A stretch of DNA of 16,040 nucleotides from Multifurca ochricompacta (taxonomy: Eukaryota > Basidiomycota > Agaricomycetes > Russulales > Russulaceae), in the NCBI GenBank assembly GCA_022496185.1, contig WTXG01000518.1, forward strand, positions 1 through 16,040, read 5' to 3'. The position numbers were made by a program, and so were the translations under genes. The notes beneath the pieces are model-generated. The model saw only the letters and a list, made by a program, of their open reading frames with translations, made no database searches and was not told where the DNA came from. Below, piece after piece: positions 1-7,106 of this stretch (positions within the stretch are counted from its first letter, which is position 1; every line of letters begins with the position of its first letter).

Positions 1-1269
1 GACCGACTCCCTGAAAGAAGCTATGTCGACCAAAATTACTATTACCGACTCACCGCCCCAACCGCAGGTGCCTTCTCAAGAGAGTTCAGTTCAACATCGC
101 CACCAAGTCCCCTTCAACGCATTTTCTCGTTGGCGAGGATTACAAAGGCCAACGAACCTTGGAAAGATCCAGAGGTGTGTAGTATTATCTATTGATTGCT
201 TAGTGTTTTAACAGTTTCCAAGCCATGGGAAGTGCTACGAGCTGTCGAGAATAAGAATGTCAACTATCTTATGGAGGTTCGGGATCGCGCTTTCCATGTT
301 CGTTTCTCGGGCTGTACACACGGTTTTTAACTGGCTTACATAGTCGACGTGCTAGGCTCTCGTTCGCCCATCAGGTGGTGTGACCCCTCTTATCCATGCA
401 ATGCACATCGGAAAATCCCATCATGATGTAGCGATCATCTTGCTCGGCGCATTCTCTCGGTATATCAATCACTTGGACGAAATGGATTTTGCGAAAAAGG
501 AAACCAGGTCTCTTCTGGTCTCTCTACGTGAGCGACATGCAGGTCCATATCTATTGCATATGCTTAATTCGGCACTAGGTGGCAGTCTCAAAGTAGCCAT
601 CGATTATGGTCTTCAAAGCTCGCAGAGTGACCTTCTTGCGTCCTTTCTGCAGACTCTTGTGATGAGCGAAGGGGATACATGGATCCAGGAACAAGTGAAA
701 CTTGTTGGGATTGCTCTACGGCAAGGTCCTTCAGCCCATCCTGTTGATGTCGCTCGGTCATCTGTCAAACGTGTAGCCACGCGTGCTCTTGGAAAGGCAC
801 CCCTGATTGCTGACCTGGAGGATTAGTAAGCAGTTCTTTGGCCGTGGCGAGGTGTGCGAGCTTTTTTTTCTTTTGGTTTGCAGTATATCAAATGCCGCTG
901 TTGATCTCCTGATGATGGGGGCCTGGAGTCTGGCCTTGGAGTCTTTCTCTGGGGATCGCATCCCGGTAAATGCTCACGCGGTGTGTTTGCAGCATTTCTA
1001 ATTGGTGGTCATTCCAAGCCCTACTACTTTGCGCGTGATGATAGGGTGTACAGGGTTTTCGTGGAGCGCCTAGACCAGCATCGAGATGATATTGACCGTC
1101 GACTCAGTGGACGGTTGAAGTCTCAGTTAGCAACTCTTAGAAGTGCTCTTCGAGGGCGTGCAAGGTCGTGGCACGTTAGTCCTTTTCCATCCTCCTTTTA
1201 CACGGAAGCTGACTTTCCTGCGACAAGGGCAAAGTTGAACTGTTGGAATCAGATTTTGATGACGCCTGA
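1..1269 (+). CDS. Conserved fungal protein of unknown function, ankyrin-like repeats (3' part)
   Basis: The 5' end lies outside the window. Exons that join in phase: 1-174, 223-297, 356-825, 884-965, 1019-1174, 1228-1269 (stop TGA 1267-1269). Each intron has a GT donor and AG acceptor; the 966-1018 intron has a clear TTCTAATT branch motif, and the last one uses GTTAGT. The visible 332 residues begin with a Ser/Pro-rich stretch, then a helical segment (PWEVLRAVENKNVNYLMEV) and a patch reading TPLIHAMHIGKSHHDVAIILL, which looks like paired ankyrin-type helices. The C-terminal part is helical and charged (RVYRVFVERLDQHRDDIDRR) and ends in an acidic tail (ESDFDDA). I recall similar proteins in Agaricomycetes annotated only as hypothetical or ankyrin-containing. 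No catalytic motif, signal peptide or membrane helix is visible. The 298-355 intron (donor GTTCGT) is the least certain. Function is unknown. Confidence 0.72.
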
Positions 1270-1804
1270 CAGTGCATGTATACTTCATATCCTTTCCATC
1301 GTCTCCAGATGACAGTGCTTGTGGCCTACTCACAACCCATTGCAAGGGTCACCGCACGAAACTTAACATGTTCCTAATCCCTTGCCCGTAAAAGGTGCCA
1401 TCCGGGTCCGAGCTACCAACCCGCGATATGGCGTATCATTGGGCATAAATAAACGTTGTGATAATAATCCTTGATTCATGTCTTCCGCTCTGTTTCGAGG
1501 CTTTACCTGAGACAGAAGTCTTATCATGAACTTGCGGGGGTACAGTTGCTGTTATTGTCACGAATCTTGAAGCGTTGACTACATATACGATGTCGTGCCG
1601 CACTCACGATCGAACCGATTTCTATCCTTTGAAATCAAATCAGCCCAGGAAAAGGTCACTTTGCGCGAATTTGTAACATAGAAGCGGCATGCGAATTAAA
1701 TGCTCGATGTTATAATAGAGATGCAAGGAAGACACAATTAGTCAGTAGACCAGTTTCATTAGGTTAGATCGATTTCAAGTGAGATTGGGATGGGCGAGAC
1801 ATTC
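1270..1804. other. Convergent intergenic region, no gene seen
   Basis: This 535-bp stretch lies between the stop codons of two convergent genes and should hold both 3' UTRs. An AATAAA hexamer at 1448-1453 could serve as the plus-strand polyadenylation signal. I see no credible exon, tRNA or repeat here. Confidence 0.6.
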
Positions 1805-2631
1805 CTAGTTGAAAACAAGTCGTACTCCCGTCCACCACACCCAGAGGCCCACAGACAACAGGGCTAGCACTGCAGGAACAAGATCCAATTGAAGTATTGT
1901 GTAGACCCAAATGGTCCCTAACGGCGGGCACTACCACGAGACGTCAACAACGCCGAGTGGACGATGAACTGTGAACAACTGACCTGTTGCATATTGACTA
2001 ACCAGTTGCTATAGTTTACCTGGTAAATCATTCGCGTCCCTGACGCGACGGAAAGGACGAAAAAGGACGCTTGGGCCCATCTCGTGTATTTGTGTCGGTT
2101 TGCTGGGAATTTATCAGAGCACACAGGTGAGAGCACCAAATAATCATCCTCACTGTAGAATATAAAAACTGCCAAAACTTGACAGACATGGTTTAGCGAG
2201 CCTCATTCCAGGTATTGTATTGATACTTACTGGGGACGCTGCTAAGCATCTTGTTGGCTATGATATCCCAGGACGGCTGCTGGCCGTACTGGAAGTGTAT
2301 GAGACTGGGGAACAGCTTTAGTATGTAGTATATGACGCCATTGAGGAATGACCGGTGCGTACATGTACATCATTAGAAGCAGGAAGGACATGGGAATCAA
2401 CAGTGTTGTTGCCGCAAAGATCTCTTCTGCCAAGGGATATTCTCCATCGTCGTCACTGTCTGGGATTGGCTTGTGGCGATATAGATATGTCCTTGGTTCA
2501 TTGACAGAGACCGGATCATTTTCAGAGTTCCAGTCTGTTTGATCAGGCGTGCTGCTCTTCTCTGGGAACCTGAAAATAGGGAGAGCTCTTTCTGAATCTG
2601 AACCCCCGTCTGTCTGTCGCCTTCTTGACAT
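1805..2631 (-). CDS. Four-helix integral membrane protein, function unknown
   Basis: Exons in transcription order: 2631-2363, 2304-2231, 2177-2154, 2102-1984, 1930-1805 (612 nt, 203 aa, stop 1807-1805). The third exon is a 24-nt microexon. Introns of 51-58 bp have good ends (GTAAGT at 2230, GTGAGG at 2153) and branch motifs (TACTAAA, GCTAAAC). A longer N-terminus is open but has only a TTG; the first ATG is 2631 (MSRRRQTDGG). The N-terminal ~70 residues are polar and acidic (DSDDDGEYP), probably cytosolic. Then come four hydrophobic segments: LLIPMSFLLLMMYILIHF, VPILAVFIFY, a Ser/Ala segment near ASFFVLSVASGTRM, and LVPAVLALLSVGLWVWW. QYGQQP, GTRMIYQVNY and CPPLGTIW look like family signatures I associate with uncharacterised fungal proteins. 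It was probably head-to-head with FAF1 before the retroposon inserted. At the first intron a donor 6 nt upstream (GTACAT) would also keep frame. Confidence 0.8.
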
Positions 2632-2729
2632 TACAAAACACAAAACATGCGACCTGTACTAGCTCTGAACATGGATCTCGCCGCGGCTAACCCGGGACGT
2701 CCACTCCGAGTCTCTCAGATCCCCACCAC
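2632..2729. promoter_or_regulatory. Remnant of a shared divergent promoter
   Basis: This 98-bp segment lies between the minus-strand start codon at 2631 and the retroposon's left duplication. If the element and one duplication copy are removed, the two start codons would be about 106 bp apart, typical of the other head-to-head pairs here. It should therefore hold the promoter of the membrane-protein gene and the original FAF1 promoter. No TATA box stands out; there is a GC-rich patch (CCGCGG, CCCGGG) around 2681-2698. Regulatory function is inferred from position. Confidence 0.5.
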
Positions 2730-2739
2730 ACACTACGAT
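2730..2739. repeat. Left target-site duplication of the retroposon
   Basis: ACACTACGAT, identical to 4424-4433 directly after the A tail. A direct repeat of this size bounding a poly(A)-ended insert is the mark of target-primed reverse transcription. The first A could instead belong to the tail at the other end, making the duplication 9-10 bp. Confidence 0.88.
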
Positions 2740-2811
2740 ACCCATCCCTCTTGGCCACTTACCACCACCATCACCTTGGTTTTTGTGTTGCCTGCTGCCC
2801 AAGTGCTTCCA

Positions 2812-4070
2812 ATGTCCAATCGCTTTGCTGCTCTGACTGAGCCCCCTCCCCACCCCCCCTTCTCCTGCCCAGGTACTCACCTCGGCCATCACCCAACTTA
2901 TGATGGGATGGTTGAGGCTGAGGCTTCCTTCCCTGGAGATGACGCCTCCTACGTCCACACCTCCATGAACCCTCCACGACTTCTTTGATTACTCCCCTCT
3001 TCCTGGGGCCCCTCCCTCATACACTCCTATGCGAACACTCCCCCAGACTTGTAGCTGGCTTCCATGCTGCCTTCCTCCTGAATCTGTCCTTGATGCCGTG
3101 CCCTCCAGGCTGACCTGTTTTCCCTCACTGGGGTGATCTCTGGTCTCGTCTGGAAGGTAGACGCGCTTTCTGCTGGCCCCGGCCAGTGCCCCCCCTCCCG
3201 CTGTGCCCCTCCTGCTTCTGCCCCAGGCCCTTCCAAGAAAGGTAAAGCCCCAGTCCAGGCCCCTCCTGCTCCACCTGCCCAGGCCCAGCCCAGGCCGCCC
3301 CAGCCAAGGCCCCCAAGGCCAAGGCCAAGCCCTCAGCTCCGGCCCTTCCCCTGCACCCCTCCTGCCCCCACTGCCCCACTGCCCCTGCCCCCTCCCCCCC
3401 TCATCCTATGCTGCTGCTGCCAGGAGGCGCGCGAGACCCTCTCTGGTGGTATTTCCTGGTTCTGTACAGGACCCTTCCGACCCTCCTTTTGTGTGCAAGC
3501 CCCCTGGGGCTATCGTCTCATACTTGAACTCCGAGCTCTCTGGGTCTGGGACCCAGGTCACTCTGTCTGCCGCGCAGTGGACACCGAAGATGAACCTGGT
3601 TCTTACAGCCGGCCCTGATGTCTCGGAGGCTAACCTCCTCTCTGCCCAGCCCCTCCTCACTTCTCTGCTAGGTCCCTTCTTGTCGTGATGGGCCAGCCCC
3701 TTTCCCCCTCCTCCCGCCCGAACGTTCGGTGGTCCCGGGTGACCATCAACGGCCTTGCTACTGGTGTGACCCCACACACTGGGGCACATTCTCCCAGGCC
3801 TGCCATGAGGCTCTGGGTCGTGAGAACCCGGTGTACAGGGCGCTCAAAGTGACGGCCCTTCCCTCCTGGGTCCGCGCTCCCTCCACCCTCCTCCCTGGCT
3901 CCACTTCATCTGTAGTGGTGGCCTTTGAGGATCCGGATGGCGCGGCGCTGGCGGGCCTTTTGGCCCAGCGCACCCTCTATGCCTTTGGGTATGCAGGTGC
4001 GGTCCGTCGATGGAAGAAGCCACCCCGCGTCAAGAAGCCGGCCGTCCCGGCCCCCACACCCGCCGCTTAG
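2812..4070 (+). pseudogene. Degraded LINE ORF1 (gag-like) protein
   Basis: Begins with ATG at 2812 (MSNRFAALTEP, a start I associate with fungal LINE ORF1/gag proteins). Recognisable text then jumps between frames: frame 1 for 2812-2988; frame 2 from about 2978 (FFDYSPLPGAPPSY); a Pro-rich linker with PSKKGKAP at about 3230; frame 2 for the LNSELSGSGTQVTLSAAQW and LVLTAGPDVSEANLL parts up to a stop at 3686-3688; frame 1 near 3721-3797 (VRWSRVTINGLATGV); and frame 0 from about 3798 (CHEALGRENPVYRALKVTAL, FAFEDPDG-like VVAFEDPDG, VRRWKKPP) to TAG at 4068-4070. At least three frame changes mean no intact protein is made. ORF1 proteins bind LINE RNA as a nucleoprotein; no zinc knuckle is obvious in this copy. 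Some frame changes could be sequencing indels in C-runs. Confidence 0.72.
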
Positions 4071-4212
4071 CGCATCTTTCTAATTTTACTTGTGACTTTT
4101 GTTTCGGACTTTCATTGAACTGATTGGTTGGGTCTCGACCATGATGGCACACGGGGTCTGGACCTGGCACATGCGCCTAGCCGTCCCCACTTTTATTTTA
4201 CATCTTCCTTTT

Positions 4213-4231
4213 CCCCACCCTTTAGGTGGGG
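4213..4231 (+). other. Hairpin in the retroposon 3' UTR
   Basis: CCCCACC (4213-4219) pairs perfectly with GGTGGGG (4225-4231) around a 5-nt loop. It is seen directly in the sequence; any role in RNA stability or recognition is inference. Confidence 0.55.
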
Positions 4232-4328
4232 GTCCTGGTTCGCTGGGTCTTCCATGTATGTTCTCCATGGTTTTTTCCCTTTGGGTTTTCCACCACTACC
4301 TCCAGGGCATTTGTCCCTTCTTACAATA

Positions 4329-4380
4329 GCTACTATGTACCTGTAGTAGCCGCGCGATTTGTCTGTTTGGCTGAAGCGCG
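4329..4380 (+). other. Tandem terminal hairpins before the poly(A) signal
   Basis: Two stems lie back to back. GCTACTA (4329-4335) pairs with TAGTAGC (4344-4350) over an 8-nt loop. CGCGC (4351-4355) pairs with GCGCG (4376-4380) over a 20-nt loop. The AATAAA starts two bases later. Many LINEs and their parasitic SINEs carry a 3' stem-loop recognised by the LINE reverse transcriptase, so this is a candidate recognition module; that function is inferred. Confidence 0.55.
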
Positions 4381-4381
4381 T

Positions 4382-4424
4382 AATAAAATTGAGTTCAAAA
4401 AAAAAAAAAAAAAAAAAAAAAAAA
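4382..4424 (+). terminator. AATAAA signal and 28-nt poly(A) tail of the retroposon
   Basis: AATAAA at 4382-4387 sits 9 nt before an uninterrupted run of 28 A (4397-4424). It marks a reverse-transcribed polyadenylated RNA. The last A may belong to the target duplication. Tract length is prone to assembly error. Confidence 0.9.
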
Positions 4425-4433
4425 CACTACGAT
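4424..4433. repeat. Right target-site duplication, overlapping the FAF1 start codon
   Basis: ACACTACGAT, identical to 2730-2739. Its last two bases (AT) are the first two bases of the FAF1 ATG at 4432-4434, so the insertion lies directly against the coding region. Confidence 0.88.
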
Positions 4434-5596
4434 GACCCTTACTGACACAGCGCAGTTGCTCAACATATTGCAAGCTCACGGGCAAAGGTTTCTGGACTCG
4501 TTCAACCCCCATGAAGCGATGGGAAATAAGAGAAAGGTTGCTGGAGTTACTGATAAAGCTCATCGGTCCACTAAGCAAGCGAGAATAGAAAGTGACTGCT
4601 CACAGTCAAGCTCGGTCGACTGCTCTCATTCTGCGGAGGAATGGACTGGCTTTGGTAGTGACGCCCAGAATGAAGATGTGTCTGAATCTCGCTCATCCAC
4701 CCAGGATTGACACGGCTCAAAGGTGTGCTGGCTTACCCGAAAATGAATGTTGAAGCTCACGGTTTCCCCGGCCGCATGCCCACAGCAAGCACATTCGCAC
4801 CCAAATTAGACGTGGTCGTGTTTTCAGGACCAGTACTGAGGTCATCCGAACCGTCTTCTACAAGGGCGCAAACTAAAACGTTCATGGTGCGCTCAATTCT
4901 ATTCCCCTGCCTGCTGGGCCACCACAACTTCCTTCAAGTCTTCAAAGGTATCCAAACTAAGAGACCAAGCACAAGAACAGATAAAAAATAGTACAATAAA
5001 TCCTGATGAGGAGGATGAGAACGAGCTGTGAGCGTCAAATATGCTCTGGTGCTCATGCGGCTGACATTAGATAGCACAAACGCACAGAATGATGCACTGC
5101 TGCACCGTTTGGTGCATACGCAACTACTGTCTGGATCACTGAATCCGGAGCTCAATCTGACTTCCGCTCAACGGAAAAAGGCCCTGGAAGGCCGTGTTTT
5201 GGAGGTGTCTGGAAGATCAAAGCTCGGTCAAGGTGAAAAAATAGTACGTGCAAAAGAACGAGACAAAGCTTCCAAGCGTGTCCGAGAAGGGATACTTGAG
5301 AAGCAAAAGGAAAAGCGGGAGAAATTCGTTCAGGAGGTAGCTGTTTCCCATCCATCTAATGAGTTCCCCCTCACGGAGTCGCACAGGCCAAGGATATGGG
5401 TAATTATCATCCCGCCTTCAAAAGGTTGCTCCGTGATCCGTTGGAAAAGAACACTAAGCGGAATCGCGAGAGGGGGTTACGGATGGGGATCGGCTCCTAT
5501 GGGGGAGGGGTACTGAAGCTCAGCAAACAGGAGATCGAAACTGTACAAGGTGGCCCAGCGGGTGGCCAAATGCGAGGTCGACGACACAAAAGATGA
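4432..5596 (+). CDS. FAF1: Faf1-type 40S ribosomal subunit assembly factor (DUF4602 family)
   Basis: Nucleolar factor needed for 18S rRNA maturation in yeast; the human relative is C1orf131. Starts at ATG 4432 (MTLTDTAQLLNILQAHGQRF). Firm exons: up to 4886, 4939-5027, 5075-5336, 5387-5596 (stop 5594-5596), with introns of 52, 47 and 50 bp. Family features: an N-terminal helix ending in FLDSFNP, a basic KRK patch, EEWTGFGSD, then VVVFSGP, a KTFMSSKVSKLR block, QNDALLHRLVHTQLLSGSL, a long Lys/Glu-rich helix, GNYHP, and the C-terminal signature RMGIGSYGGGVLKLSKQEI. The first intron is uncertain: the frame must change between about 4655 and 4789 (donors GTAGTG at 4655, GTGACG at 4658, GTGTCT at 4678; acceptors after 4704, 4722, 4785 or 4789), because the first frame stops at 4708. 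A retroposon abuts the start codon. A small frameshift instead of the first intron cannot be excluded. Confidence 0.85.
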
Positions 5597-5753
5597 GACT
5601 GTATGGCACACAAGTAGGTGTAGCCGAAATAGTTCCCACAGTCAGGCCTGGTAATCCTTCACGAGGTTCATCAAAGCGGAAATAGGAATTCTAGATACAC
5701 AAGTTGGCGCACAATAGCGGCGCTCATCTATCTCGACGAGCGTGATCAGTCGA

Positions 5754-6950
5754 CTACGATGAGAAGTTCCGCAGTAAAGAGACATCTTCGTCAACCTCTT
5801 CTATGACTTCAGAAGCTAGCGATATGCTCTTTAACTGACGCTTCATCAGTGCATACAAAATCCTAATAAAATGTAATCAGGGTAGCTGTCTGCGCTCGAG
5901 CTGACCAACTCACCAGCCAGCTGCAACACCGCTTAGGATACCCGCGACGATTAAGATGCCATTCACAACTTTGGTTTCTGTGGGAAAGTCAAGAATGGTT
6001 CATGGACAGAGATTGCGGCAATTACGAGTGTCCATTTTCTCCCTCTGTTGACCGTCGGACAACGAAGCCATTCGCGAGCCAATGAAGACATACAACAGGT
6101 ACCTTGGAAAGCTGCACATTGTGGCCGCTATGAATTGCCAGACTGATACAGATTGTATAGACTAGCGAATCGCAGTTGGTGTTCCATCAGTGCCAATGAA
6201 AATTGAAAGCCAGAGCTGTCTCACAGCAAAGAGAGAGTTTGAATATACCCACGGCGGGAAAGGTGAGATTCTGATGAGAACAATGAGGGGAAGACCTTTA
6301 GCATCCTGTGGGTTTGAGCAAGTAGTCGACCAAAACTAAAGGACAAAGGTAAGAAACCCTTACGATCACTGCTTCTAAAGCCTGCCATGTTTCATTCTTC
6401 GCAGACCAAGAGCGCAGCCCTTGACCAAAAAGGAAACGCAGGAGGACAAATACTATGGCCGAGGAGACTAACGACGCAGGTGCGGCAATCAGGAACCCCC
6501 TCATGCCATAAGTGAAACCGCACAAGTTGAGCATCGTAGTGTGCCCTATCATAGGAGGGAAAGACATGATCTCTGGTGAACAGGGAAAATGAGAGATTAC
6601 GGAATGTATTTGCAGAGCACAGAGAGCACACGGACGTATAAATGTTGCGAGTAGCAACCAACCGAGAGGGTGCACCCTGATCCCTTGACCCAGGTCATAG
6701 AAAATTTGAGCTAGGCGCGCGGGCTTAATGATTATGATGAGGGCGATGAGCGCGCAATAGAATAGAATGACTGCGAAGATAAGAAGCTGTCGAGACACGT
6801 TCATTAGGTTCGAGAAAGGACTTTTTTAAGCCATAGGCTGACCTTTCCGCTACAGGGTAACTTTCTGAAGCGGCGAACGGACGATGAGAGGTGGTGCTTT
6901 AGAAAGGGGGAAAAGGCGAGTTCATCCTGTGAGGTGCACTCTCCTGTCAT
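5754..6950 (-). CDS. TVP38: Tvp38/TMEM64 family membrane protein (VTT / SNARE-associated domain)
   Basis: Golgi/endosomal multi-pass protein of the VTT (DedA-like) family. Exons: 6950-6843, 6786-6636, 6572-6364, 6305-6225, 6161-6026, 5977-5914, 5862-5754 (858 nt, 285 aa; stop 5756-5754). Six introns of 48-63 bp, all GT-AG. The ATG at 6950 gives a 36-residue N-terminus, spliced onto the first membrane helix (LLIFAVILFYCALIALIII). ATG 6804 lies inside intron 1 (with a CCTAAT branch motif) and is not the start. The VTT core reads SFPPMIGHTTMLNLCGFTYG, then a second hydrophobic hairpin. Downstream come LIVLIRISPFPPWVYSNSLF, FIGSRMASLSDGQ, DTQTKVVNGILIVAGILSG and an acidic tail (EVIEEVDEDVSLL). 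These blocks match the family in order. It is divergent from LOA1, sharing 156 bp, and convergent with FAF1. Yeast Tvp38 is a vesicle-trafficking-linked Golgi protein; metazoan VTT proteins act in lipid scrambling and autophagy. Confidence 0.88.
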
Positions 6951-7106
6951 CGTAAGGGTGTGAGTGTGAGTTATGAGAGTGAGTGGAATTGAGGCGAGCT
7001 TGGAAGTTTCTCCGTCGAGAGAAATAGATAAGATAACCACGTGGCATTTCTACTGTTCTCCCGTTGTCCGTTGTTTTCTTCTCTTCTTTGCTTCAACAAG
7101 CAAAGT
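6951..7106. promoter_or_regulatory. Divergent promoter TVP38 / LOA1
   Basis: 156 bp separate the two start codons. It contains a GTGTGAGTGTGAG-type purine repeat near 6958-6970 and a palindromic E-box CACGTG at 7038-7043, a site bound by bHLH factors in fungi. Pyrimidine-rich sequence (TTTTCTTCTCTTC) lies before the LOA1 ATG, as is common upstream of fungal genes. Binding is inferred from sequence only. Confidence 0.5.

Larger units (their letters stand above)
2740..4423 (+). mobile_element. Non-LTR retroposon: ORF1-only, poly(A)-tailed LINE derivative
   Basis: About 1.68 kb bounded by a perfect 10-bp duplication and ending in an A tract of 28 (4397-4424), preceded by AATAAA at 4382-4387. 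There are no terminal repeats. It contains a decayed LINE ORF1-like region (2812-4070) followed by about 330 bp of 3' UTR with hairpins, and nothing resembling an endonuclease or reverse transcriptase. Base composition differs sharply from the neighbours: the plus strand is very C-rich, with a Pro/Ala/Lys linker from about 3180 to 3420. Mobilisation must have relied on a LINE elsewhere in the genome. The clean duplication and long A tail suggest a fairly recent insertion, although the coding part is broken. It could instead be a 3' copy of a LINE subgenomic or spliced RNA. Classification rests on structure plus recalled similarity to Agaricomycete LINE ORF1 proteins. Confidence 0.85.

Noticed and set aside
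2671..2739. ATG at 2671 as the original FAF1 start
   Set aside because: Joined across the empty site, this frame runs out of phase with FAF1 and stops at a TGA within a few codons of the FAF1 ATG, so at most it was an upstream ORF.
3133..3618. 161-aa Pro-rich open frame as an independent gene
   Set aside because: It is the low-complexity linker of the ORF1-like region read in one frame; the recognisable C-terminal text lies in other frames.
2659..3789. Several long minus-strand open frames across the retroposon
   Set aside because: They are Gly/Glu/Arg-rich mirror images of C-rich plus-strand sequence and have no family-like text; the poly(A) tail fixes the element's sense as plus.
6298..6804. 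168-aa membrane ORF with ATG at 6804 as a complete gene
   Set aside because: It spans three exons and two introns of the TVP38 gene; the ATG is inside intron 1 and the stop is in intron 3.
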